Shown here piece by piece: positions 23,995 through 34,862 of a stretch of DNA of 64,000 nucleotides (positions are counted from its first letter, which is position 1; every line of letters begins with the position of its first letter). This DNA is from Meandrina meandrites. Taxonomy: Eukaryota; Cnidaria; Anthozoa; Scleractinia; Meandrinidae. The notes beneath the pieces are model-generated. The model saw only the letters and a program-made list of their open reading frames with translations. It searched no databases and was not told the origin of the DNA. The position numbers were made by a program, and so were the translations under genes. The stretch covers positions 4,477,001 to 4,541,000 of the forward strand of contig OY855912.1 in NCBI GenBank assembly GCA_963693305.1, written 5' to 3'.

Positions 23995-24539
23995 TGTGTT
24001 CTCAGTGTTTCAAAACGACAACCACATTTTGAAGGATAATGAGCACTAATTAGAATTTAAATAAGAACGACGAAATATATGACTTAAAACTGTGTAGTAC
24101 GCATGTCATGGTGTTGTTTATATCATAGCTCCTAACTATTTTTCTTTTACGTTTAGAATGTATTATACATTCATTGCCTATAACCAACACGTGGGATTTT
24201 TGAATTAATTCGATTTTTTTATTGGTCGTTTGAAACAAAGAGACCCTGGGCGGAAGTAAAAGACGGCATGACTCTCCCATACAATATATAGAAATATGGC
24301 GACTGCCTACATGAAGACCGGAAGTCCTAGAATCCAGGACTGGAAATCCTTTGTCTCCAGAGCCCTTCGTTTCTCCGTGCCAAGGCCCTGCCCGCTAAGA
24401 GAAGCGAAAAGGGCTATGGGGACGAGAATGGTGATTGGCCTGTGTCAAGTCCGCGCTTTCCGTGTTAAATACGGAGGAATCAATATAAACGTAAGCTCGA
24501 ATTTATAAATTTAAACGTAGGTAAAATAATTAGTGGCAG
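23995..24539. other. 3' flank of GPCR B and unclassified repeat
   Basis: The first 60 bases match the 3' flank of copy A, and 'aaactgtgtagtacgcatgtc' recurs at 7534 and 24089, so the duplicated unit extends at least this far. Around 24239-24440 a GC-richer stretch ('agagaccctgggcggaagta', 'gaagcgaaaagggctatggg') looks like part of a transposon. No gene. Confidence 0.5.
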
Positions 24540-24543
24540 TTAA

Positions 24544-26234
24544 GGAGGCTCACAATGGTTTCCAGCACTTTTCCAGTTCTTAAACTTTGATGGGTCAGTG
24601 CTACAAATCGTTATCAGTTGCTACTACAATAATGATATAAAAAAAAATGTCCAATCATTGCTGAACAAGTTGTAGCCAATTTCATGACGTCATTGGTTAC
24701 CATAGCAACAGTTTAGCCTGTTAAAAACACCCTTAACTTTGCCTTTAAGTGTTTATAACTCAAAAACGAGCACGGTGACCCCCATTTTCTATTATTGAAT
24801 AATGATTAGCATGATAAGATGCAACTTTTTGTAAAGTTAAAAAATTTCTATCTAGCAGTTTCAGAGCCACCTTAAATTTCCGAAAATTTAAGGTGGCTCT
24901 ATAACCGCTAGATAGAATTTTTTTAAACTTTGCAAAAAGTTGCATCTTATCATGCTAATCATTATTCAATAATAAAAAATAGTACCCAGTGGGTACATGA
25001 GTCTAATGCGTCATGGATTGTTAGTGCGGTTGAAATATGTTGAAGTAGTTTCGGTATTTACGGCATAGAGCAAGAGGTGTAGCAGAGGTTTGGTAGTAAG
25101 AGTGGTTCAGAAGAAGTCGATAATATTTGTTCTCTTAAGTATATATATTTATATATATTTATTCATGTTGTAGACCACAGGAAGATCGTCCAGATTTAGG
25201 GGGGGGGGGGGGTGGGGGTGGGGGGAATCCTGAAAAATTTGTTTGCAAAAGCAAAAAAAGCCCAACTAAATTTTTTGCAGGCATGAAAAAAAATTGTCTG
25301 CAGGAAGATGACACCGGAAAAAATGTTTTCACAGACAACGATACAGAAAAAAAAACTGTTTTTCATCCCCCTGCTACCAAAAAAATAATGGTCCGCCCCA
25401 TAGATAGACAAGATACAGCCGCTTATTTAGTATTCTAAATATCCTAAATCACAAAAACTCTTTTTAATGAAAGCTGCATTCTGTGAATGAAATCCTGCAT
25501 CAGTTGAATTGAACAATCAATTTCTGACTACACTTTTATTTAATTTTCCATTTTTTTTTCAAAGTTATTTTTTGTTTATGAACACAAATGTCACCTGCGG
25601 ATTTTTTTCATCAAAAGATGTCGATTTCACGTTGCGTTTCCCACAGATTATAAAAAGACATGTAGCTGGAAGGAGAACATTTTCAGTTGCTTCACACTTG
25701 AAAACGAGGATTCATATTATTTTGCACTGTAAAATATTTATTCCAATTACCTACATGACAATTTTTTTTACAAGTGCGTGTCGTGCTCGAGCTCCGTTCG
25801 ACCGTTGCTTCGTTAACAACATCCTTGCTTCCTGATTGGATTACGATCACCGCACCAAGCCCGCAATGAGGCGGGCTATTGTTTAAGCACAATTACACCG
25901 GACGATTATCGATCCCGAACCATTCCCTTGGGATTGCTAACAGCTTTTTTTCCACTACATAGAGTCTAAAGCGCATGCGCATTAGACTAAAAAATGGGGG
26001 TCACCGTGCTCGTTTTTGAGTTTTTAGCACTTAAAGGCAAAATTAAGGGTGTTTTTAACAGGCTAAACTGTTGCTATGGTAACCAATGACGTCATGAAAA
26101 TGGCTACAACTTGTTCAGCAATGATCGGAAATTTGTTTGATATCATTATTGTAGCAGCAACTGATAACGATTTGTAGTACTGACTCATCAAAGTTTAAGA
26201 ACTGGAAAAGTGCTGGAAACCATTGTGAGCCTCC
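24544..26234. mobile_element. foldback element with TTAA flanks, interrupted
   Basis: Inverted arms start 'ggaggctcacaatggtttcc' and end with the complement. TTAA flanks both ends (24540-24543 and 26235-26238), typical of piggyBac- or Kolobok-type targets. The fold centre is at about 24882. The right arm is split by about 1 kb of foreign DNA (24981-25987). An uninterrupted relative sits at 55105-55778. Noncoding except for chance frames in the arms. Confidence 0.8.
24981..25987. mobile_element. insertion inside the foldback element
   Basis: It splits the right arm at the sequence 'taaaaaat', which is present on both sides (24973-24980 and 25988-25995) as an 8-bp direct repeat. Removing it lets the arm pair continuously with the left arm, so the insertion is directly visible. 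The two ends share an 'agtctaatgcg' motif in inverted orientation. It contains a poly-G run at 25199-25212. No transposase is recognised; the 8-bp duplication is compatible with hAT elements. Confidence 0.6.
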
Positions 26235-26238
26235 TTAA

Positions 26239-27194
26239 AACAGTGGTAATCAAAAAGGGCTGTCTGACTGTGGGAAACTTATGATTACATTAATAACTAA
26301 GTTCCTCGTTATTCACATGTCTTCAGACTTTGTTTCCCATGTTTTCTCTGCTAATGTTATATCTAAATCGTCACAATCTTCGGTCATGTCCAGAGTTTGC
26401 AAACTAATTTTCCAAAATCTGTAAATTCCACTGTCCGCAGTCGGTCCAGGACGAAACCAACAAAGCTAAAGCTGGTGAGCAGGCTTTTCCATCAAGGACT
26501 GTCCGCTTCCGGGCAGACAAACGCGTTTTATACGTCTGCTCTCTTCTTCCGCCCTTACTGAAAAAGGGATCGGACGAGTGCCATTTTCTGAGAGCTCTCA
26601 GCATTTTCCAAAGATTTTTCGGTTTCAGACCACGAATCAGTTAATTGCTTATTTAACATTCAAAATAAACACAAAAACACTGAAGAGTGATTCAACGGGT
26701 GATCCGGCGAATTGAAACTCGGAGTGTTGGCTGTACATATCAACTCTTAAAACGCAATAAGACGATCTCCTGTTCCATATGAGATTTTCAAGGATCGCCA
26801 TTTTTGTTAGCCGAAGTGGTTGGGAACAATTATTTTAAAAATTTGGCCTAAATTGTCGGTGAGTCACCTGCTCGACCCTGATATGGTCCAATATTCCAGG
26901 GTTTGGATTGAGGGACGAGGAGAAGATTGACCAGTTGAATGTTTATTAAAATTGCAGTCCTAACGCAAACTTTTAATTAAGACAGATTTCCTAAAGCAGA
27001 TTCATGCGAAACTTAAGAAGATATTTATTGCTTTATGTTTCGGTGTATTCATGACGCCATTGAAATATTTTCCATTTAATTATTTATAATGGCGTCATGA
27101 CGACGCCTAAACGCGGAGCAACAAATCTTTTCTTAATTAACACAAAATCAGCTTTATCGTGGATGAACGAGAATAAAAAAGAAAAACAGGGTAA
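26239..27194. other. intergenic, no gene recognised
   Basis: Short frames only. Positions 27046-27100 contain a near-palindrome ('catgacgccattgaaatatt' and 'ataatggcgtcatgacg'), which may bound an old insertion. Nothing coding is supported. Confidence 0.4.
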
Positions 27195-27960
27195 TAAGCT
27201 GACCAAAAGGGAGAGGACAGCCCTCAAAGCAAATAACACAATTCGAAAACAAACTAACAAAACAAAACAGAAATTCACAACTACAACTGACACAACAGGG
27301 CGGTGTTCCCTGACTGCGTTATATTTTAGGACAAAAGAGAACAGTTTATATATATGTCCTGGTTATATTCAGCGTATTACACTTTCTGTTTTCATTTTCA
27401 TCTACTGCTAGACGCATTCTAACTAGGATGTGAACATAAATCATTTGAAATTTTTGAAAGACGAAAAAAAAAACACTATTGAATCCCTCCATGAGGTCGA
27501 AGTCAGTTTTCATTATGGTAGTGGGCATTTTATAATCAGTTGTTTAAATCAAACGTTAAAATTTCAAGGTTTCAAAACATGTCAAAATCTTTGATATCAC
27601 ATGGAGCACATGATTTGCGTGCTACTAATGAAACATCTGCTGGGTTTAAAGCGCTCTTTTGTTTTGTTAAAGTCGACGACTGTCTTTATATAAAAACATA
27701 GAATTATTAATAAGCCGTTTTGTCAGTTCTGTTTGGTAAAGCTCTGTTGCTGAAATGACCTCAATGAAGTAGTTTTCAAGTCAGCTTCAATATGTAAGCA
27801 TCGTTTTTGTTCTGTTGAATTTGTTCACAGAGAGTACTTAGCTTATCGCACAATAAATTAAAAAGTGGAGGGGGTACAAAAATCCACCTGTCCGTCCCAC
27901 TATTTTCGTTCAAATAAGTTTCCGCACTACTTGAAAACGCGATATAGTTTCACTGTATTG
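27195..27960 (+). promoter_or_regulatory. conserved upstream block of GPCR unit C
   Basis: Homologous to 7995-8570 and 925-1400, with shared landmarks at 27240 ('aattcgaaaacaaacta'), 27530 ('ataatcagttgtttaaat'), 27720 ('tcagttctgtttggtaaag') and 27890-27910 ('gtcccactattttcgttcaa'). A donor-like 'tat|gtaagc' sits at 27793/27794, where unit A has 'tag|gtaaga'. It marks the start of the third duplicated unit. Confidence 0.45.
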
Positions 27961-28261
27961 GGCTGTTGATTTAAAATATTTTTCTAGTTTTCTTGGCAAT
28001 TCGAAAGTTCCAAAGTAACAAGTCGAAGGTTGGCTGACAAAAAACTGGACTGGACTAAACGTAGAGCATCTTTTTTGCCCCGATTACCTTTGAGTAAGGT
28101 TTGGCGGTACTCTAAAAGAGAAATGGAAATATTTATTTAACAATAACTTCACAAGAGATCAGGCTTCAGGAGTAATCATCGTTTTATTGCGACAGCTCTG
28201 TTTCGTATGGACCAGAAAAATAAGGTCCACACTCATCAGGCAACTTCAACGACTGACCGTT

Positions 28262-28380
28262 AAATCATTTAGCTGGCAGTAAAATCATTTAGCTATATTT
28301 ATCAGTAAAATCAGTAAAATCATTTAGCTATATTTATCAGTAAAATCAGTATTTGTCAGTAAAATCATTTATTTATATTT
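28262..28380. repeat. short minisatellite ('cagtaaaatcattta')
   Basis: Four to five imperfect copies of 'gtaaaatcatttagctatat' and 'ttatcagtaaaatca'. Not a CRISPR array: the copies are contiguous and have no unique spacers. Confidence 0.65.
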
Positions 28381-28674
28381 ATTGTCTTCACATCGTAAGC
28401 TCTATACGCATATAATAACTTCTCATTGCAAATGTTTATAACCCACCATTATCATCATGTCGTATAGTGTGATCGTGCGGGTAGTTCTGAAAAGAATTGT
28501 TGATGGTGACAGACTTTTTCGACAACCTGAGTGGAAGTCAACTTTAAAGCCAAGGTTGACTCTAAAAGGGGGTTGCAATTTTCCACGTACATCTGTTTTA
28601 TAACACGACAACTTTGTGTCCGAAGGGGAGGAATTAACGATTTTAAACGAAAAAAAAAGAGGGTGAGAAAAGAT

Positions 28675-28925
28675 GTGTTAAAAGGAGGTAGGACTTTTAC
28701 AGCCTAGTTACAGCTACTATTTCACACTTCAAAGGAAGAAAATTTGTTTCCGTTTTACTGGTCCAGTTTCGGTAATATAAACAAGCCAGGTTATTTCAGT
28801 CGTTAATGAGAGCCCTTCCTGAGAAACTAATATACACAATTTTACCTCTACGTTAATGAACACTACATGTCACATGCGCCAGAGGAATTTGTTTACAGAT
28901 GTCATGTTCCTTTTCTTACCACAGG
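28675..28925 (+). promoter_or_regulatory. second conserved upstream block, unit C
   Basis: Counterpart of 11633-11870. Together with 27195-27960 it shows that unit C kept its upstream region even though coding exon 1 is not found further down. Confidence 0.4.
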
Positions 28926-29741
28926 CAGCCCAAGCTCACGTTTCGAGCGGTTGGTAGGTATAAATTGGTGTTGCGTAACACTAGACCGTTGAAAATATTA
29001 TAAGGCTTTGTATGGGATTTGGGTCGATTTTGGCCGTATTTATGCTTAAAATACAGTAAATATACAAAATAAACTTACTTTTGCCATTTGCTGTGTCCTT
29101 TTGCCTGTTTTGCGTCTTGAAGTGGTGTTTTAGTCGATTTTTCTCTTCCCTGTTCCTTCCTTCCTAAGACGGAGTCAAGGCGAAACACTGCCATGGCGAT
29201 CGATCCGCGATCGAGCGGCGATTTTTAGCCCGAAAATCGGTCCCAACGGCGTCTTTTCCTATCTCACGTAAAGGTCGTTAGCTCTCCTCCTCCCACGAAT
29301 CCACAGCTTTGGAAAATCTCAATGCATACCCTTTGAAATAAACCGATTTCCACGACTAATCCATAGGTTTCGGAGGTCTGCAATTCCTGTGTAATTCGAA
29401 GTGGACACGACCGTTTCAAACTAGGCTTAGCGGCCTGGCCTGGTGTCAAATCCACATACGTCCACGGGAGGGAAGGTAAAAATTACTTAGTCGCAATCCG
29501 AAACTTTCGCCCCTCCCCACGGTGTTATGACGTTTCTCCATTGAACTTATTAACCAATCGCAAAGCGGTAAAACGTAAACATCGGTTCGGTTCATGAAAT
29601 TCAAATGAAGGAAGGGTTTTTCCTAGCGAATCTTGATGTTTTCTTTGTGAAAAAAAACAAAATGTTATCTAAACTTGCGACTAAGTAATTTGAATTTTGA
29701 CAACCTCGACACTTAATGATATTATTAATTTATTAATCAAT

Positions 29742-29772
<31 letters not shown>

Positions 29773-30058
29773 TCATCATCGTCGTCGTCATCGTTGACGT
29801 TGTTGTTTCATGAAAAGTTCACTCGTGAACTGAAACCCTGGGATATTTTTTTTTTTAGTAACTAAGTTTCCTGTATTTCCTGTATTTGCGGTAGACTCTG
29901 ATTACCACGCGCCTAATTTTTTTAATTTCAAGACAACTTTTAGTGTCTCCATATCTATTTTTATAGCTAAATACTTTAGCCATGACTTAATAAATTAAAA
30001 GGATTCTGCTATTCCTAACAGTTTGTCTGTTTTCAATATATGCTTTAAAATATCACAG
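28926..30058. other. region where GPCR C exon 1 is missing
   Basis: By analogy with copies A and B, exon 1 should lie here, but no sequence like 'cactcttc.atcatgtccga' or 'gagaaatcg.gacatgag' is present. An inverted pair ('acttagtcgca' at 29485 and 'tgcgactaagt' at 29677) may bound a small inserted element. A (TTTA)n run is at 29741-29773. Confidence 0.5.
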
Positions 30059-30826
30059 GATTCCCATAAATTATCTCCTTTTGAACCTGGCGGCAGCGGA
30101 TATCATTTATGCCACGTTCATTGCCCCAAAAGTGTATTTTAAGCTGTCTTTAACCCACCACCCAGACGGGATGACTGGCACAGTGTTATGCAAACTTCTG
30201 ACAGACGGAGCCCTCGCGTGGATCGGAGGAGCCTGCTCAATAATTACTTTGGTTGTTGTCGCCATTGAACGATATTTTGCAGTGATGTATCGTCATGGTA
30301 ACAAATGGAAACTTACGAAGGCTAAACTGAAGGTGAGTCACTGAAAATTTAACTTAAGTGTTAAATAAAAATATTATCGGAATTTCATTACTGAAGAACG
30401 TTATTAAAACTCGTGCTCTGATTGGTTTATAGAACGTTCTTCAAATTCTTTTTCCCATGAGGTTTTTGTGTTTACTTACTGATCCAACGTAGCTTGGCCC
30501 TTCACGTAGCCACAAATTTACGCCCAAACTGGGATTTCAAATCAGCGCAGGCTCTTATCGAGCCTTGAATCAAAACAAGGATCAATGAAAAATAGCGCAC
30601 ACGTTTCAAGGACCGATGAATACATTTGTTGTTTAGCATAAATTAAGCGCAATTTGGTCGAAACGCTTGAAAAAAAAACAATACTCTGAATTGCCTATTA
30701 GCTCTCTGTCAAAATTATCTGGAGACGAAAACGTTAATGGCGTTACAATTGACTCAATGCGCCACTCCGTAAATGTCGAAAAAAGTCCATTTTGACAACG
30801 AAAGGCTTACTGTCCTGTGAATTAAG

Positions 30827-30935
30827 GGGCGTAGCTAGCGTTTTCCAAAGGAGGGGGGGGGGTGTGGGGAGTCACACTGTGTCACACCCAGGGTACTTAC
30901 ATGGCCCATTGCCGATGTTCGGTCCTGAAACTGCA
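30827..30935. repeat. dispersed repeat, second copy of the 13243 type
   Basis: 'ggggcgtagctagcgttttc', a poly-G run, 'cacccagggtacttacatgg' and 'gccgatgttcggtcctgaaa' occur in the same order as at 13243-13347. It ends about 35 bases before exon 3 of copy C, close enough to touch the branch-point region. Confidence 0.6.
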
Positions 30936-31262
30936 TGGTTACTTCGATGTTTACAATTCACAATTTCAGGTGATTATTCCTGGCACTTGGGTCTTCGCCT
31001 TGATAATGAATATCCCTACACTTCTTTACACGAACATTACGAAGATAGAGAGCAACAACGTCTGCATGTATATCTATCCAAACTCGTGGATGGGCAAGCT
31101 TACCAGTGTAACGTGGCAGGTTGTGGCGTTTCTTTCCTTGGCGCTGATGGCCGTGTTGTACACCAGAGTCGTGTACACGTTGTAGTTTAAACGTGGTGGT
31201 AACAATCAGCACACACAACAACCAAAAGTGAGTGTCACACAGTGATAATGAATCCACCAGGA

Positions 31263-31555
31263 GGCAGCGTGGCCGAGTGGTTTAGGGCGCTGGTTTTGTA
31301 ATCCGGAGGTCCCGGGTTCAAGCCCTCCACCCTGCCACTAGCTGGATTTGTTTCACGGTCGTCCCAAGTTCAAATCGTCGGTCACGCTTTGCCAGCTGGT
31401 CTGCCTCCTGCCAGTTGGGATTTTTAACCATGTTATGTTTCATTTAAAATATTTGGTTCCTCTGTTTCAGTGGCATGCCTGCAAACTAGCTATCTCGAAG
31501 CTTAGTGCGTGACCACTATAAACAACATTTACACTTACATTTACATTTACATTTT
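31263..31555 (+). mobile_element. tRNA-derived SINE
   Basis: The head at 31263-31337 is tRNA-like, with an A box ('tggccgagtggtttaggg') and a B box ('ggttcaagccc', 31315-31325), the internal RNA polymerase III promoter. An imperfect anticodon stem leaves a TGT anticodon loop. A tRNA-unrelated body of about 190 bases follows, then a tail of 'acattt' repeats (31525-31555). The direct repeat 'accagga' flanks it (31256-31262 and 31556-31562), which is a target-site duplication. Mismatches in the acceptor and T stems argue against a working tRNA gene. Inserted in intron 3 of GPCR copy C. Confidence 0.85.
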
Positions 31556-32465
31556 ACCAGGAATGTTTTCTGTCTACTCGTCATTTCTCTTAGTTGTCCT
31601 ATAAAAGTCATTCAGTAAGGAACGTTGCATGTCACTATGTGTAACATATGATGAAAGTTTAAGGCTCTAGCAATAAACCCAATGGAAAATAATTTTGTTC
31701 TATAACATCAAGCCCCTCAAAACGCTCCGACAGGAAAAGCAACGGAGAAAAAAAATCATTCAGTCCAATTGTTGACTTTCCACCGTACACCAAAATGCGT
31801 ATTTTCATATCGATGCGTGTTCCCAATTGTTGATGATCATTTTCGCCCTATAGGACTTGTTTAAACTGTGAAAGTTCTATCGCTTTTCAAAACCCTTTAA
31901 CTTGGGGTCTTAAGAGAGAGGGAGAGTGGGGAGGGGGGGGGGGGGGGGTATCAAATTCCCGGAGGGTTTAAATCGTATATAAGTTAGGGTGCAGAGAACG
32001 AAATATGGTTTTGGTGTCATTTGGTCAGTTATAACACATTGAAAATAAGTAAGACGGCGAAGCTATATATCCCAGAGTTTTATTCAGCTTTTTACATCTA
32101 TCTATACGCAGGGTGTCATTAAGGTGCGAAAGCGTGTTACCTTGACGGTCTTTGTCGTCACGGTCATATTTGGAATCTGTTGGGGCACGACTTCAACTAT
32201 CTACGTCTTACTGTTGGCTGCATCCATCAACATTGGTACAGTCCCAATTGCCATTACTAACACAATGGTCCTGTTCAATTCGTCTGTCAATCCGTTTGTT
32301 TACGCTCTGTTTAACCAGCAATTCAGAGAAAAGATGAAAGGATTGTTATGCTGCACTGGTTCCCCTGCACACGAAGTTCATCCTACGCCGGAATCCTTGG
32401 ACAGGGAGCATGTAAACAACAACACCCAGCAGACCCACACGGCAGCACCATGTTCCTCAGAGTAA

Positions 32466-33170
32466 TGTGTTCTCAGAAGCATATCTTGAAGTAAAAATAA
32501 TAATCACTCGTTAGAATTGAAATAAGAAAGACGTTCCCTGGCAGTTAATGCAGAATAGCTCTAGGTATAGCGTGCTTGACTGATCAAAAACAAAAAGTGT
32601 TGATTTAATTTATTTCTCTGTCAATTAGTACCGCTACGCACATCATCATCATGGCGTTTGTTAAGATGGCTCCTATCTGTTTGCGCATTGATTTATCTTA
32701 TATTGTATATATTGTAATCTACAATCACCTCCTATGCAAGCCACCAAAAAGTTAATGAATTCTGATACTCAACTGATGAAGTTCGTTTTGAGATGCCTAT
32801 CTCTACGAAATAATCTTCTATCGAATGAAAGTGATGTAACATATACGTAATTGCTTTTTTTCCTAATATTACATGATTATGATTGTTATAAGTTTCGCTT
32901 TAGTTAAGTTTTTGCGCTTTTGCAATGCTGTATGTACTTTTAATATACAATCTTCGTTCACTGTCCAAAATCCACGTGCCGCGGCAATAGCGAAGCGCAC
33001 AATTACTAAAAATAGATTTGTCAGCGTGAGATCCCATGACACCCACCGCACAGAGTCAGACAAACACTGCGATCAAAACAAAGCAAATGTATGAGCGGGA
33101 GCCGCGGTTGTGAACCTAAAAGCGAAAATTTTAGTCAATTCTTCGGTTTATCGTTCTAGATATAAGAGTA
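32466..33170. other. 3' flank of GPCR C and intergenic DNA
   Basis: The start shares 'tgtgttctcag' and 'cgttagaatt' with the flanks of copies A and B. Beyond about 32640 the similarity fades. Short opposed frames at 32869-33094 are not recognisable. Confidence 0.45.
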
Positions 33171-33353
33171 ATGGTGGGCACTAAACCTTGCTGTTGGGGT
33201 GAGTGCAAGACAGACTCAAGATATCCAGAAAAATGGCCGGAATCGCTAAAAGAGTTGGAGAATTCGGGGCAAAAGGTATTCATACCATTCCCGAGGCCGG
33301 TCACGTACTCTAGACAAGAAAAAGAGTCGAGAAAGGACATATTCGTGGCTTAG
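33171..33353 (+). pseudogene. THAP-like zinc-finger fragment
   Basis: A 60-codon frame begins with a Cys-Cys-Trp-Gly-x-Cys-Lys-x-Asp-Ser-Arg-Tyr pattern, then a Pro/Phe-rich 'FIPFP' segment. This resembles the start of THAP-type zinc-finger proteins, as found in P-element-derived and many cnidarian genes. The later Cys/His residues are missing before the stop, so it is a fragment or one exon of something larger. Family assignment is from pattern recognition only. Confidence 0.35.
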
Positions 33354-33388
33354 ACTTTTGATAGACTTGAATGGTAGATAACAGACAG

Positions 33389-33450
33389 TGTTGCTTTAGT
33401 AAGTGCAAAACAGATTCTAGGTATCGAGAAAATAATCTAAAATTAATAAG
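33389..33450 (+). pseudogene. second, degenerate copy of the THAP-like start
   Basis: About 200 bases downstream of the fragment at 33171, the frame from 33389 again reads Cys-Cys-x-x-x-Cys-Lys-Thr-Asp-Ser-Arg-Tyr ('tgcaaaacagattctaggta') and then decays. It implies a local duplication of the exon. Confidence 0.35.
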
Positions 33451-34289
33451 TTATTCGAGGATCCGGCAACGACGTCCCACTACAAAGTTACTCAGGATGG
33501 CGTAAAATTTTAGCGGAGGATAGCGACTTACTAGAAGAATACAGAAAAAGGGATTGCGAATAATACTACATGTCTGTTTGCTTCTTTCAGGCCCTAGAAT
33601 GAACAACAATTGCCTGAAATTCCCGAATTTGACGGCACAAGCGCGAGGGACCATCTGTTGCGGCGAATGATAGCATGGAGGGCGAAAATATTACGCTACT
33701 CAGACGCCTTCATAATGATAAAATCAGTTAAATCGTTGCAGTTTGAAGGACTTTGATTTTAATAAAGCTGTTTTCATTCCCATAATTGTAATAGACTGCA
33801 GCTATTGATGCCCGGGTTCGATGTTTCCTATACTTGCCGCGGCAACTTGTGAAAATTGACCTCTCGGGTCAAGGCAGCACGAGCTCTTCTTTGTTTAATT
33901 TTAGCTTAGTACAGCTTAGTTCAAAACCTTGCTCAGTTCTGTTGTGTTGCACAAATGGACCTCTTAGGACTGCGTGAATGTTCTGAATTTCTCGTACAAT
34001 TTTTTTTTCCTATGAGTATAATTTGGCAGGGCCTACACGCAATTTAAATGCCGAAATGTGTAGACATCCGCTCTGTCCGACAAACCTTGAGATTTAAATC
34101 AACGTTTTAGGACTTTTAGCTCTTGTCAGCGGAATAATTAAGGTATTCTCTGGAATTCTGAGCCAGACTGGCCATAATATTATGAAAACAATTGCTTAAT
34201 ATGGCTCTGAATTGCTCGTTAACTCCGCTTTCCCATACATTGATCTTACGGAGAGCTATTTGTTTGTCTGAGTCACACCGGGGGATCAA
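33451..34289. other. intergenic, no gene recognised
   Basis: Only short frames. Nothing with recognisable motifs and no clear repeat structure. Confidence 0.4.
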
Positions 34290-34862
34290 AATTTGTGACG
34301 TCATTTGTGCGCAACGCTATTGGTTAAAATCGAGCACGTGATTTTACTTTACCTGTCGTCAGCAAACTCCGACGGTGCGTTATTGACAATAACGCATAAA
34401 AATCGTGCATTATTGACAATGGCTTCAGCTGACAGATTTGCAGAAATAGTGAAAGAACAAATATGAACTTATGAACGATTTTGTGAATGATTTTAAGCCT
34501 CACTTATATTTAATTAATCTACGGCTTTTTGTGATTTCTATATTCTTAAACTACGCTAGTATAATTTTGTGCTACTTAGATAGAACTGAATTCTTATTCT
34601 ATTTATTAAAAATTCTTGTTCAAAGTTCGCGAAATTGTGTATTGCGTGCAGTGTACTCAGATTGTATATTAAAAGGGTTAGAGGCTGTTAGTTCGTGTTT
34701 TGTTTACAAATACACGCACTTGCTGGCAGCACAATGAACTCGAAATTTTTAATACTGCACTCGGCTACGCCTCGTGCAGTATTGAAAATTTCTCGTTCAT
34801 TGTGCGGCCAGCGCGTGCGTGTATTTGTAAACAAAACACTCACAACAGTCTCTAACCCATAA
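34290..34862. repeat. element with terminal palindrome
   Basis: Positions 34679-34765 and 34766-34857 form a hairpin with about 85-base arms ('gttttgtttacaaatacacg' against its complement, 'cgaaatttttaatactgcac'). Upstream, 34270-34420 has inverted and repeated 'gcgttattgacaat' motifs. An ATG at 34419 opens a 15-codon peptide (MASADRFAEIVKEQI, stop 34464-34466), which looks like the beginning of a longer protein cut short. Probably a decayed mobile element. Confidence 0.5.

Larger units (their letters stand above)
30059..32465 (+). pseudogene. class A GPCR, copy C (exon 1 absent, in-frame TAG)
   Basis: Third paralogue. Exons corresponding to 2-4 are 30059-30332, 30970-31227 and 32112-32465, with the same lengths, phases and GT-AG sites as copy B. 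ERY, the paired Cys residues, FGICWG, NPFVY and the terminal CSSE are all kept. Two defects are visible. No exon 1 is found upstream, and the Trp codon at the TM5 end (W201 in copy A, TGG) is TAG at 31183-31185. The remaining reading frame is clean, with no other stop or frameshift, so inactivation is recent or the product is unusual. Intron 3 carries a SINE and intron 2 a poly-G repeat. The most likely reading is a young pseudogene; a distant alternative first exon cannot be excluded. Confidence 0.8.

Noticed and set aside
28262..28380. Short regularly repeated motif resembling a CRISPR array
   Set aside because: Repeats are contiguous without unique spacers, and the genome is eukaryotic.
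30792..31190. 132-codon frame overlapping GPCR C exon 3
   Set aside because: It is a different frame across a conserved GPCR exon and a poly-G repeat; the frame shared with copies A and B explains the conservation.
31263..31337. Possible tRNA gene
   Set aside because: Acceptor and T stems mismatch, a SINE body and hexanucleotide tail follow, and target duplications enclose the whole unit.
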